From Pseudoflavonifractor_A sp022772585 (GTDB lineage Bacteria > Bacillota > Clostridia > Oscillospirales > Oscillospiraceae): a DNA stretch of 64,000 nucleotides. A program made the position numbers and the translations under genes. Location of the stretch: contig NZ_JBQHUB010000010.1 of NCBI RefSeq assembly GCF_052065415.1, forward strand, positions 1 to 64,000, read 5' to 3'. This document shows positions 34,202-44,752 of this stretch, in pieces. Each line of letters starts with the position of its first letter. Position 1 is the first letter of the stretch. The notes beneath the pieces are model-generated. The model was not told where the DNA came from. It saw only the letters and a list, made by a program, of their open reading frames with translations, and did no database searches.

Positions 34202-35086
34202 TTATGATTCGGAAGCCAGCTCCTGATAGAACTGATACGCCTCCCGGTCGGTGAACTTCTCATGTACGATCTTGGCTACCGCCTGGCACATGGCGGCGGG
34301 GTGTTTGCTCTGGAAAATGTTGCGGCCCATGTCCACGCCCCGGGCGCCGTCGGAGATGGCGCGGTAGGCCATGGTCAGCGCCTCGTCCTCGGGCAGCTTT
34401 TTGCCGCCGGCAATGACGATGGGCACGGGGCAGGCGGCCACTACCTTTTCAAAATCGTCGCAGTAGTAGGTCTTGACAAAGGATGCGCCCAGCTCGGCCA
34501 GCATCCGGGTGGCCAGCAGGAAATACTGGGTGGTGCGCTCCATCTCCTTGCCCACCGCGGTGACGCCCAGAACGGGGATGCCGTAGCGCTCGCCGGCGTC
34601 CACGGCCCGGCAGAGGGTCTCCAGAGACCGGGCCTCGCCCGCGCCGCCGATGAAGCACTGCATGGCCACGGCGGAGGCGTTCATGCGGATGGCGGCCTCC
34701 ATGTCGGCGCCCAGGCCGTTGCCGGTGCTCATGTCGTCCTTGAGAACGCTGGCGTCATAGGTGGCCCGCAGGCAGACGGGCTTTTGTACCGTGGGCGGGA
34801 TGCAGGAGCGGATGGCGCCCCGGGTGGCCATGAGCACGTCGGCATACTGGCACAGGGGGGCGATGGTCACGTCCATGCGCTCCAGGCCCGCGGTGGAGCC
34901 CATGATGTAGCCGTGGTCAAAGGCCAGCATCACGGTGTTGCCGCTCCTGGGGTTAAAGAGGCGGGAGAGACGGTTTTTCGCGCCCCAGTCGCCGTGGCCC
35001 AGGCCCTTGGCGAAGAATGTCTGCTCCGGGGCGGGAATGTCCAGATGATAGTCCTTTGCGGCCTTGTTTCCGATCGCGTCTGCCAT
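34202..35086 (-). CDS. LsrF-like class I aldolase/thiolase
   Basis: A 294-residue DhnA-type aldolase closely resembling E. coli LsrF: DWGAKNRLSRLFNPRSGNTVMLAFDHGYIMGSTAGLERMD, RATYDASV, FVKTYYCDDFEKVVAACPVPIVIAGGKKLPEDEAL and GVDMGRNIFQS (each quoted in part from the alignment I recall). LsrF transfers the acetyl group of 3-hydroxy-5-phosphonooxypentane-2,4-dione to CoA, giving acetyl-CoA and dihydroxyacetone phosphate, the last step of AI-2 breakdown. Here no lsrK, lsrG or lsr transporter is visible. Instead it sits three bases from dhaK, so the kinase step may be done by DhaK-DhaL on this or a similar ketose. Confidence 0.85.
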   Translation of the reverse strand: MADAIGNKAAKDYHLDIPAPEQTFFAKGLGHGDWGAKNRLSRLFNPRSGNTVMLAFDHGYIMGSTAGLERMDVTIAPLCQYADVLMATRGAIRSCIPPTVQKPVCLRATYDASVLKDDMSTGNGLGADMEAAIRMNASAVAMQCFIGGAGEARSLETLCRAVDAGERYGIPVLGVTAVGKEMERTTQYFLLATRMLAELGASFVKTYYCDDFEKVVAACPVPIVIAGGKKLPEDEALTMAYRAISDGARGVDMGRNIFQSKHPAAMCQAVAKIVHEKFTDREAYQFYQELASES

Positions 35087-35089
35087 GGC

Positions 35090-36088
35090 TTACTCCTTGC
35101 TGAACGCGGGGGTGCGGCAGGGCGTGTTCCACAGGCGGAGGAACTCGTCGTCCCACCTGGCGATGTTCATCTGGAAGCCGCCGGCCTCCTGCACGGTGAG
35201 GATCTCGCCCACCATATTGCCAACGACCTCAACGCCCTTGGCCTTCAGGAACTCCACGGTGTCCTTGAACAGCACCAGCATCTCCATCATGGTGGTGGCG
35301 CCGCAGCCGTTGATCATGACAAAGGCCCTGTCGCCGGCCTTCAGCTCCAGATTTTTGCACAGGGCCTCGGCCACCGTGGCTACCGTGTCCCTGGAGGACA
35401 TCATGGGCACCCGGACGCCGCCGCCCTCGCCGTGCTGGCCGGCGCCGATCTCCATAAGGTCGGTCTCGCCCAGGTCGCCGAAGGACATGCCGTTCTGGGG
35501 ATGGGTGGCGTCGGTGGACTTGACGGTGATGGAGGCCATGCTGTCGGCGTAGCGCTGGGCGATGTCGGCTACCTCGTCCAGGGTCTTGCCCTCCCGGGCG
35601 GCCGCGGCGGCGATGTGGTACAGGGCCACTGCGCCGGCCAGGCCTCGCTGGTTATTCTCGCCGTTGGGATCGAACTGGATCTCCTCGCCGGTGACCACCT
35701 GGCGGACATTGAGACCGGCCTTCCTGGCCAGCTTCATGGCCTGCTTGCCGGCCAGCTGGTCGCCGGCGTAGTTCAAGGTCAGCAGCAGCACGCCGTGGCC
35801 CTTGTCGGCCATCCTCATGGCGTCAAACACCAGCTGGCCGTTGGGAGCGGCGAAGATATCGCCCACAGCCTGGATGTCCAGCATGCCCTTGCCCACAAAG
35901 CCGGCCTGGGCGGGCTCATGGCCGGAGCCGCCGTAGGTGACGATGGTCACGCGGTCGGCATTGGCCAGGTCCTTGCTGATGACCAGATGGCCCTCCACGT
36001 CCAGGATATCGCTGTAAGCCAGCCCCAGACCGGCCAGTTCCTCGTCGGTGACCGTCTCGGGGGCGTTGATGAACTTCTTCATTTTCAT
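35090..36088 (-). CDS. DhaK-like dihydroxyacetone kinase subunit
   Basis: A 332-residue protein with the DhaK substrate-binding fold. GGSGHEPAQAGFVGKGML (residues 53-70) binds the substrate phosphate side, and the histidine that forms a hemiaminal with the carbonyl of dihydroxyacetone is kept at H219 (GQHGEGG). Sequence around it departs from canonical DhaK (the usual HGEPG is HGEGG), so the substrate may be another ketose. It needs DhaL, encoded 65 bases upstream, for ADP/ATP binding. No phosphotransferase subunit DhaM is nearby. Confidence 0.88.
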   Translation of the reverse strand: MKMKKFINAPETVTDEELAGLGLAYSDILDVEGHLVISKDLANADRVTIVTYGGSGHEPAQAGFVGKGMLDIQAVGDIFAAPNGQLVFDAMRMADKGHGVLLLTLNYAGDQLAGKQAMKLARKAGLNVRQVVTGEEIQFDPNGENNQRGLAGAVALYHIAAAAAREGKTLDEVADIAQRYADSMASITVKSTDATHPQNGMSFGDLGETDLMEIGAGQHGEGGGVRVPMMSSRDTVATVAEALCKNLELKAGDRAFVMINGCGATTMMEMLVLFKDTVEFLKAKGVEVVGNMVGEILTVQEAGGFQMNIARWDDEFLRLWNTPCRTPAFSKE

Positions 36089-36153
36089 GGCAGAATACCT
36101 CCAGTCAAAATTTGGTGCCGATCAGATCCCGCCCGTGCGGGGAGAAAGCAAGG

Positions 36154-36762
36154 TTATGCTTCGGCCAGCCCCCGGAAGAAACAGGCCATGGACACAGCGC
36201 CGGCGTCGGGGGTGCCGATGGTCTTGGTGCCATAGCTCTTGGCCCGGCCGAACTTGGAGACGAAGTTTTTGGAGTCCTCCGCGCCCTGGGCAGCTGCCTG
36301 GGCGGCGGCGGCAAAGAGCCCGTCTGCACTGTCCCCCTCATAGGCCGCGATGGCCTGGCTGGCGGGAATGAGGGCGTCCATCATGGTCTTGTCCCCCACC
36401 TTGGCGCCCGACATATCGTCGATCTCCTCAAAGGCCCGGGCAAAAATGGCCTTGATGCCCTCTATGCCGATCTCATCTCCCACGGGAGCGTCCTCCTGCA
36501 TGCCGTCCAGCCAGGTGTTCCAGAGAGGAACGGCGCTGCCGCCGTTGAGGGACATGACGGCCATGGCGGCGTCGTCCAGCATGGACTGGATGCCGCCGTC
36601 CGAGGCGTCCACCGCCGCGGAGATGGCGCCTGCGATCTTGGCCATGGTCAGACCGTGGTCGGCGTCGCCGAATTTGGAGTCGATCTCAGTCAGCTCATCC
36701 TCCGCGGCAATGACGGCCGCGCAGGCATTTTTTAGGCGTGCTGCGAATTCAGTCTTTGTCAT
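36154..36762 (-). CDS. DhaL-like ADP-binding kinase subunit
   Basis: A 202-residue helical-barrel protein. The three magnesium-binding aspartates are present in EIDSKFGDADHGLTM (D28, D33, D35). A Gly-rich NGGSAVPLW segment and LIPASQAIAA complete the nucleotide site. With DhaK it should phosphorylate a small ketose. It is the first gene of the four-gene minus-strand operon that ends with the VOC-like gene. Confidence 0.9.
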   Translation of the reverse strand: MTKTEFAARLKNACAAVIAAEDELTEIDSKFGDADHGLTMAKIAGAISAAVDASDGGIQSMLDDAAMAVMSLNGGSAVPLWNTWLDGMQEDAPVGDEIGIEGIKAIFARAFEEIDDMSGAKVGDKTMMDALIPASQAIAAYEGDSADGLFAAAAQAAAQGAEDSKNFVSKFGRAKSYGTKTIGTPDAGAVSMACFFRGLAEA

Positions 36763-36823
36763 ATGTTGCTGCCTCCCGTTTTGACAGAATCAACAAATTT
36801 CCGGAGTATAATCCATTCTAACA

Positions 36824-36936
36824 TAATGTCTGCTGAATAAACCGCTTTGCGGTTTATTCGTGCGGCAGCAGCCGCACAATTCGATCAAAAGGGCCATTCT
36901 CGGCCCTTTTGATCGAATTCAGGCATTGTTACAATG
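36824..36936. repeat. Left terminal inverted repeat
   Basis: Hairpins at about 36833-36859, 36860-36878 and 36879-36920. It matches the reverse complement of 37971-38084 nearly base for base. Confidence 0.9.
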
Positions 36937-37081
36937 CGTATTTCCGATGAAGCGCCACAGCGCTTCATCGGAACGTGCAAGGTTTTTGGGCGGTTTCGCC
37001 CAAAAACCTTGCACCCGAACAAAGCTGTTTGGTCTTGTAAGCCTTGGCTTTCAAGGCCTACAGCTTTGTTCAGTACGCATT
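36933..37081. ncRNA. Cloverleaf-like cluster of three perfect hairpins (possible structured RNA or recombination site)
   Basis: An outer stem AATGCGTA (36933-36940) with TACGCATT (37074-37081) closes three arms. Arm 1 has 12 pairs (36944-36955 with 36960-36971). Arm 2 has 17 pairs (36975-36991 with 36998-37014). Arm 3 has 12 pairs (37017-37028 with 37060-37071) with an inner six-pair helix. It contains no ORF. It may be a folded RNA or a single-strand recombination site; which is not known. Confidence 0.4.
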
Positions 37082-37249
37082 AACATAGGCAGTATGCGTT
37101 TTCAAGGGATATGGACCGTCTTTTGACGGATGAAAAAACACACGCCCAGGAAGGAGGCTTCCGAAGCGCGTGTTGATTCAAGGTAACATGTCCGGGCGCG
37201 GAGAGGGGTTCCCATCTCCTTGACAGCAGTTTGGGAAACGGGCAGGATT

Positions 37250-37918
37250 CTATATAATATATTGCTGAAACAGATCCACTTCTGACTGCAGCGTTTCCAG
37301 AAAACGGCTCACGTGGTATCCGTCGGCGGAGGCATGGTGGCACGTGATGGACAAGGGCATCACGGTCCTTCCGCTCTCCTCAAAAAACCTGCCCGCTTCC
37401 ACGGAGGGGAAAAAGTACGTCTTGTTCTCATAGGTGTGAACGGCAAAGTGGCGGAAGGAGATCCACGGAACACAGGATACCGTGTACGCGTTGGGCGGCG
37501 GGGTCCGGCCGGCCTGCGCCAGGATGCCGTGATTGCCGCCGTACCGCGTGCTGTTCTCCAGATAAGAGCGGTAAAACGATTTGAAATCGTCATCATACTC
37601 CGTCCACATCAGGGAAAAGGTCTTGTCGTCATCGTGGAATACCGCATAGAGGGGAGTCAGGGTATCATAATACCCGATTTGGCCGTCTTTTTCCGCGATC
37701 TTGAATTCCTGCTGCCGGTTCAGGGTCCTGGTCACGAGCCACAGATAAGCGGGATAGAACTTCATGCCCGCCTGTTTCAGGGATGCTCTCATGTTGGTTA
37801 CGTCCAGATCCGCCGTAATGGAATAGCCTGTGGGAGCCATCTTTGAAAAGTAGTAAAAGACCTGCCCGCGGGGCCATGTCCGCAGATCGACAGGCGTAAA
37901 ACAGGGTTCCTTTTTCAC
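37250..37918 (-). CDS. Chloramphenicol acetyltransferase-like protein (type A fold)
   Basis: A 222-residue protein of CAT length. It shows the CAT order of conserved segments: KFYPAYLWLVTRTLN, LMWTEYDDDF, VPWISF and the catalytic VMPLSITCHHASADGYHV, in which the second His is the base. Type A CATs transfer acetyl from acetyl-CoA to the 3-hydroxyl of chloramphenicol. Classical CAT has HHAVCDGFH, so resistance is plausible but not certain, and other acceptors are possible. GTG 37918 follows AGGAGGG. The gene is enclosed by the inverted repeats and is less GC-rich than its neighbours. Confidence 0.85.
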   Translation of the reverse strand: MKKEPCFTPVDLRTWPRGQVFYYFSKMAPTGYSITADLDVTNMRASLKQAGMKFYPAYLWLVTRTLNRQQEFKIAEKDGQIGYYDTLTPLYAVFHDDDKTFSLMWTEYDDDFKSFYRSYLENSTRYGGNHGILAQAGRTPPPNAYTVSCVPWISFRHFAVHTYENKTYFFPSVEAGRFFEESGRTVMPLSITCHHASADGYHVSRFLETLQSEVDLFQQYII

Positions 37919-37970
37919 TGTGATCCCTCCTGATCAAATGGACCATGGTGTTGGTCCGTTCCTCTGTGGA

Positions 37971-38084
37971 CATTGTAACAATGCCTGAATTCGATCAAAA
38001 GGGCTGAGAATAACCCTTTTGATCGAATTGTGCGGCTGCTGCCGCACGAATAAACCGCAAAGCGGTTTATTCAGCAGACATTAT
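37971..38084. repeat. Right terminal inverted repeat
   Basis: Reverse complement of 36824-36936, with the same three hairpins in opposite order. Confidence 0.9.
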
Positions 38085-38156
38085 TATAGGGCAAGGCATC
38101 CGCTCCCACAACAAACGCTCCGTAGAGTTCAGGCCGGCCTAATGCCTGAAAGCATA

Positions 38157-38183
38157 CAGCCCCGGTCCATAGGACCGGGGCTG
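38157..38183 (-). terminator. Hairpin after ppdK
   Basis: CAGCCCCGGTCC (38157-38168) and GGACCGGGGCTG (38172-38183) form a perfect 12-pair stem 30 bases past the ppdK stop. No clear T-run follows on the minus strand. Confidence 0.6.
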
Positions 38184-38212
38184 TGTTCGATCAATGCAGT
38201 TCAGCGGATGGA

Positions 38213-40849
<2,637 letters not shown>

Positions 40850-40883
40850 GTCAAACTCCTCCTTGATCATCTTAAACATAGAA

Positions 40884-40911
40884 ATTATACCATCTGACGG
40901 TGAAAATGCAA
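40884..40911 (-). promoter_or_regulatory. Promoter of ppdK
   Basis: On the minus strand TTGCAT (40906-40911) and TATAAT (40884-40889) are 16 bases apart, 35 bases before the start codon. Confidence 0.75.
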
Positions 40912-41122
40912 GAGTTAAGTCATAATTTCGGACGCGAAGGGTATTTTCGGCAAATTTGCGTCTTGGAAAGGCCTGAAAAGGGAAATTACAGAAGGAAGCC
41001 TACATAAAGTAGATAAAAATTTGCAATTTTTGCGTCAAGAAAAGTGTTCCAACAGAGAGAGGTCAAAAAGGACAGAAAGAAAAAAGAAGAAATAGAAAAA
41101 TCAGGAAAGATAGAGACTGCAT
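40912..41122. other. AT-rich intergenic region upstream of ppdK
   Basis: About 210 bases, AT-rich, with no gene. On the minus strand a second possible promoter (TTGACG near 41031-41036, TATCTA 17 bases away) could drive a longer ppdK transcript. Nothing else was recognised. Confidence 0.45.
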
Positions 41123-41161
41123 AAAAAACCAGGAGGCTTCTTAAAGATAAGAAACCTCCTG
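41123..41161 (-). terminator. Terminator of the cluster upstream of ppdK
   Basis: CAGGAGGCTTCTTA (41130-41143) pairs with TAAGAAACCTCCTG (41148-41161). On the minus strand six T follow. It ends the minus-strand run of genes 41179-44649. Confidence 0.9.
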
Positions 41162-41178
41162 TAAGCAGTGAGTAAGAC

Positions 41179-41658
41179 TTAATTCAATGTGTCTAAGACG
41201 GACTGTACGGCCTTTTGATCGGCAGCAACCACCAGCAGCACCGAATTTCCCTGCTGCTTAACGATGGCCTGGTCCAGTTTGGCCACCTCCTCAGGCTGGT
41301 AGGAGCGAAGGGCCTCCTTCTGGTCGGCTACCCGCTGCTCCAGGGCGGAGAGGGCGGTCTTGGCGGCCTCCTCGCCGGAGAGGGTGAGAACCGCCAGCTC
41401 CTCAGCGCCGGCGGTGAGGGAGGTGTACACGGCGCAGCCGGTGACACTCTGGGCGTCGATGCGGTAGAGCGCGCCGCAGGCAGTGTCGGCATCCATCTCC
41501 TCCAGTGGCTCGGAGAAAGCGTCCGAATCCAGCAGAGCCTGGGAGACGGCGGCAGGGTCATAGGGCTGCTGAGCGGAGGAGCCGCCGCCGCAGGCCGTGA
41601 GTAGCAGGCCCAGGGCCAGCGCCGGCAGGAGCAGGCGCAGGGATGCGAGACGATACAT
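41179..41658 (-). CDS. DUF4358-type lipoprotein
   Basis: A 159-residue secreted lipoprotein. ATG 41658 is preferred since AAAGGAAG lies eight bases upstream (ATG 41679 lacks a good site). The signal peptide ends with the lipobox LLTACGGG. The mature part resembles DUF4358 (LTLSGEEAAKTALSALEQRVADQKEALRSYQPEEVAKL, in pieces), a family common in Oscillospiraceae and Lachnospiraceae with unknown function. It follows an SGNH hydrolase gene with DUF-typical spacing, a pairing that suggests an envelope role. Confidence 0.8.
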   Translation of the reverse strand: MYRLASLRLLLPALALGLLLTACGGGSSAQQPYDPAAVSQALLDSDAFSEPLEEMDADTACGALYRIDAQSVTGCAVYTSLTAGAEELAVLTLSGEEAAKTALSALEQRVADQKEALRSYQPEEVAKLDQAIVKQQGNSVLLVVAADQKAVQSVLDTLN

Positions 41659-41689
41659 AGCAAAGACTTCCTTTCTCATTCCGGGCCCA

Positions 41690-42589
41690 TCACAGGGATA
41701 CGGTGTGGCACATCAGATAGGAGAGCCACTCCTTGTACCAGGCCTTGGTGAAGTGGACGCCGTCCACGGTGTTTTCTTTGGCCAGGATGCCCTCGCTGTT
41801 GGAGAGGGCGGAGGCCACGTCCAGCAGAACTACCTGCTTCTCCTGGGCGAGCTGGGTAAAGATGGCGTTGTAAACGGCCACCTTCTCGTTGTTTACGTAG
41901 GAGCTCCAGTTCTTGGCGCAGAGCTCGGGATTCACGGGGACCAGGTTCTGTAAGTAAATGACGGCGCCGGGCTGGGTGGCCCGGACCTTGTCGATGAGGG
42001 CAGCAAATTTGTCGTGGAACCCCTGGTCGTCGTAGTATCCCAGTTCGTTGATGCCAAGGGAGAGGTAGACCTTTTTGAACTGGCCCTGGCAGGCCTCCAG
42101 AGCGCCCTGGATGGAGTACTTGACTCCGCCCAGCTCAATGACCTTTTTGGGATCATCCTCCATCACGTCAAAGACGGTGATGCCCTTGTAACAGAAAAAG
42201 GTGGTATCCTTGATGCCGCTGAAGAGCTGCAGCCCGTCGGTACGGGAGTCGCCGATGAACAGCGCGTCGGAGAAGTAGGACATATCCACCGCCGGGCTTT
42301 CGGGAGCGGGCTGGGTATAGTCATAAGCAGGAGTGGAGGGCGTGGGCGCGGGGGTGGGCGCCGGAGAGGCCGACGGCACAGCCGACTGGGCGGCCGGGGG
42401 CGGGGTGGCCATGGAGGGGGGCGCGGGTGTTACCGTCGGGCTTTCGGAAGCGGTGGGAGAGGGGCTGGGCGAGGGCTGGAGGGCCCGGGAGAGGGTGGGG
42501 GCCATGAGAAGACCGGTCACCACCACCAGACCTGCCAGCAGCAGGGGGAGGGAGGGACGGCGGGGCGGCCGCTGACTGGATTGGGACAT
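41690..42589 (-). CDS. Membrane-anchored SGNH/GDSL-type hydrolase
   Basis: A 299-residue protein with an N-terminal membrane helix (about 13-35), then a Pro/Ser/Thr/Ala-rich linker of about 55 residues. The extracytoplasmic SGNH domain shows FIGDSRTDGL (nucleophile Ser), LSLGINELGY (Gly/Asn oxyanion residues) and DGVHFTK (Asp and His). Such enzymes often remove or transfer acyl groups on cell-wall or exopolysaccharide substrates. It lies between a HAD phosphatase and the DUF4358 lipoprotein on the same strand. Confidence 0.85.
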   Translation of the reverse strand: MSQSSQRPPRRPSLPLLLAGLVVVTGLLMAPTLSRALQPSPSPSPTASESPTVTPAPPSMATPPPAAQSAVPSASPAPTPAPTPSTPAYDYTQPAPESPAVDMSYFSDALFIGDSRTDGLQLFSGIKDTTFFCYKGITVFDVMEDDPKKVIELGGVKYSIQGALEACQGQFKKVYLSLGINELGYYDDQGFHDKFAALIDKVRATQPGAVIYLQNLVPVNPELCAKNWSSYVNNEKVAVYNAIFTQLAQEKQVVLLDVASALSNSEGILAKENTVDGVHFTKAWYKEWLSYLMCHTVSL

Positions 42590-42595
42590 GGATGA

Positions 42596-43309
42596 TTACC
42601 TCGTTTCAGGGATGATGGGGTCGCCCAGCAGCAGGGCGCGGAGGGCGTCAAAATCGTGAACCTCCCAGGTGGGGCGGACGGCGGTGGCATTGGGCAGGCT
42701 GTGGGGATTGTACCACACGGTGTCCAGCCCGGCGTTGATGCCGCCCTGGATGTCGGAGAGCAGATTGTCCCCCACCACCACGGCCCGCTCCGGAGAGCGG
42801 ATGTCCATGGCACGGAGGACCAGCTCAAAGAACCGGGCCTGTGGCTTCTGGCAGCCCAGCTCCTCCGAGATGAACAGGCCGCTGAAATAGGGTGGCAGGG
42901 GGGAGCGGGAGAAGCGCCCCCGCTGGGCGGAGGCCACGCCGTTGGTGACGATGGCCAGGGTGCAGCAGGGAGCCAGGGCGGCGCAGAGCTCCTCCGCCCC
43001 GGGCAGAAGATCATTTCCCTCCGCCAGATGGTCCAGGTAGCAGCGGTTGAATTCCAGGGGATCGTCCTGTCCGCCCATGACATGGGAGAACACGGCAAAG
43101 CGCTCCCGCAACAGCTCCTCCCGGCCGATGGTGCCCAGGTCGAAGCGGTGCCACAGGGCCCGGTTGATGGCCAGGTAGAGGGATTCGGTCACATCGTCAA
43201 AGGGGTAGCCGTGCTCCTCCAGGGCCCGGCGGAGGGCTTTACGCTCGGCCAGGTCAAAGTCGAAGAGGGTATTGTCGGCATCAAAGAGAACATAGTCATA
43301 GCGGGGCAT
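42596..43309 (-). CDS. YjjG-like HAD phosphatase
   Basis: A 237-residue haloacid dehalogenase-like hydrolase. Motifs are complete: I, FDADNTLFDFD (nucleophile Asp); II, IVTNGVAS; III, KPQARFFE; IV, VVGDNLLSDIQGG. The long cap domain and the motif I form match YjjG-type 5'-nucleotidases, which act on damaged or unusual nucleotides. It starts one base from the end of the ThrE small-subunit gene and ends seven bases before the SGNH gene, so the run is cotranscribed. Confidence 0.88.
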   Translation of the reverse strand: MPRYDYVLFDADNTLFDFDLAERKALRRALEEHGYPFDDVTESLYLAINRALWHRFDLGTIGREELLRERFAVFSHVMGGQDDPLEFNRCYLDHLAEGNDLLPGAEELCAALAPCCTLAIVTNGVASAQRGRFSRSPLPPYFSGLFISEELGCQKPQARFFELVLRAMDIRSPERAVVVGDNLLSDIQGGINAGLDTVWYNPHSLPNATAVRPTWEVHDFDALRALLLGDPIIPETR

Positions 43310-43310
43310 A

Positions 43311-43790
43311 TCACGACCTCCGGAAAGGGGGAAAATGATGGGTGCGGCGGCGGAACACGGTCCACATCCGCATTACCGAGGACACCAGCAGGATGCCCAG
43401 GGCCAGTGCGCCGGCCAGGCCCAGGGTATGCATGCCGCGGCTGATGAAAAGGGCGGTCTCGCCGTGGATGGCGTGCTCCATGGTGTAGTAGATGCCGGCG
43501 CCGGGCACCAGCGGGAAGATGGAGATGAGCAGGTAGGAGGTGGCGGGGCATTTGCGCAGCCGGGCCATCACCTCGCAGTAGACCGACAGGGCAAGGGAGG
43601 CCAGGAAATAGCGCACGATCTCCCCGGGGATCCAGGGGGCGGCCAGCAGATAGACCAGCCAGCCCACCGCGCCCCCCAGGGCGGAGATGGGGATCTCCCG
43701 GCCGTGGATATTAAAGGTAACGGCAAAGGCCACGCAGCCCACAAAGGCGTACAGGCAGGGCAGAAAATAAGAGGGGGTGAACAGTTCCAT
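43311..43790 (-). CDS. ThrE-type exporter, small subunit (DUF3815-like), pair 2
   Basis: A 159-residue membrane protein with the same pattern as the protein at 29138 (FVGCVAFAVTFNIHGREI, FPLVPGAGIYYTMEHAI). It follows its large subunit after ten bases. Residue similarity between the two pairs is modest, so they are old paralogues, perhaps with different substrates. Confidence 0.88.
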   Translation of the reverse strand: MELFTPSYFLPCLYAFVGCVAFAVTFNIHGREIPISALGGAVGWLVYLLAAPWIPGEIVRYFLASLALSVYCEVMARLRKCPATSYLLISIFPLVPGAGIYYTMEHAIHGETALFISRGMHTLGLAGALALGILLVSSVMRMWTVFRRRTHHFPPFRRS

Positions 43791-43800
43791 GGTTCACCTC

Positions 43801-44649
43801 CTACAGCGCGGGCGCCAGGGTCAGCACGAAGCCGGTGCCCAGGGCGATGGCGGTGGCGATGAGCAGGGCCTCCACCGTCTTGTTGACGCCGGAGGTCAGG
43901 TCTCCCGACATGATGTCCCGCATGGCATTGGTGAAGGCGATGCCCGGCACCAGGATCATCAGCGCGCCGATGATGATGAAGTCCAGATTCTCCCCCAGGC
44001 CGCTTTGTACCAGCAGCAGGGCGCACAGGGCGGAGACCGCTCCGCCTGCCAGGGTGCGGACGAAGGAGTTGGCCCGCAGGCCGCCCATGAGCCACAGGCA
44101 CAGGCCGATGGCCACGCCGCACAGTCCGCCGCACAGGGCGTCCCGCAGGCTGCCGCCGAAGAACATGGAGTAGGCTCCGCCGCCGGCAAAATCGGCCAGG
44201 AGCATCACGGGAAGAGGATAGACGAAGTGCCGCTTCTGGATCTGGTCCAGGCGGTCCAGTGCGGCGGCAAGGGGCGGCGGATCCTGTACGGTCTCCCGGC
44301 AATATTCGTTGAGGGATTCCAGCAGGGAGATGTCGGTGCCGTGGGCGGGGATGCGCCGGATCCGGGTGTGGGCGTGGCCGGTGGTATCGGTAAAGCTGAT
44401 GATGAGACAATTGGGGATGGCAAAGACCTCTCCGGTGGTGACGCCGTAGGCCTGAAGGATGTACTGTACCGATTCCTCCACCCGGTAGATCTCGGCCCCG
44501 GTCTCCATCAGGCGGAACCCAAGCTCCGCCGCAAGATCCAGAAGCTGGTCGTAATCAAAATTCAAAGTGGATGATACCTGCCTTTCCGCTGCGCCGCAGG
44601 ACGCGGCGATCTGCCGGCAGAGCAGTAAGCTCTGGGTGACATAACGCAT
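43801..44649 (-). CDS. ThrE-type exporter, large subunit (DUF1212-like), pair 2
   Basis: A 282-residue protein with the soluble YjjP-like domain (FRLMETGAEIYRVEESVQYILQAYG) and about five helices (LMILVPGIAFTNAMRDIMSGDL). The ATG at 44649 has no convincing ribosome binding site, and the family similarity begins near residue 30, so the true start may be further in. It heads the minus-strand run ThrE pair, HAD, SGNH, DUF4358. Confidence 0.87.
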   Translation of the reverse strand: MRYVTQSLLLCRQIAASCGAAERQVSSTLNFDYDQLLDLAAELGFRLMETGAEIYRVEESVQYILQAYGVTTGEVFAIPNCLIISFTDTTGHAHTRIRRIPAHGTDISLLESLNEYCRETVQDPPPLAAALDRLDQIQKRHFVYPLPVMLLADFAGGGAYSMFFGGSLRDALCGGLCGVAIGLCLWLMGGLRANSFVRTLAGGAVSALCALLLVQSGLGENLDFIIIGALMILVPGIAFTNAMRDIMSGDLTSGVNKTVEALLIATAIALGTGFVLTLAPAL

Positions 44650-44752
44650 ATCAGGTTAGAGCTTACCTCTTTTTGACGTGGGAGGCAAGAGAAAAGTTGA
44701 AGGGAAGAGAAAATTCCATCTAATTGTGAAAAGCAGACAAAAAAGAACCTGT

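Larger units (their letters stand above)
36824..38084. mobile_element. Non-autonomous element with hairpin-rich terminal inverted repeats and a CAT-like gene
   Basis: Sequences 36824-36936 and 37971-38084 are reverse complements of each other with few mismatches, each about 113 bases. Each is itself a row of hairpins: AATAAACCGC/GCGGTTTATT, GTGCGGC/GCCGCAC, and AATTCGATCAAAAGGG with its complement. Between them are a cluster of three nested hairpins and one acetyltransferase gene. No transposase is encoded, so mobilisation would have to come from elsewhere. The outermost bases on both sides read ATAATGTC toward the inside; I could not confirm a target-site duplication. Confidence 0.75.

Noticed and set aside
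37919..37970. Leader-peptide attenuation of the CAT-like gene
   Set aside because: A short GGACC/GGTCC hairpin and an upstream ATG exist, but the hairpin does not cover the ribosome binding site as it does in inducible cat genes.
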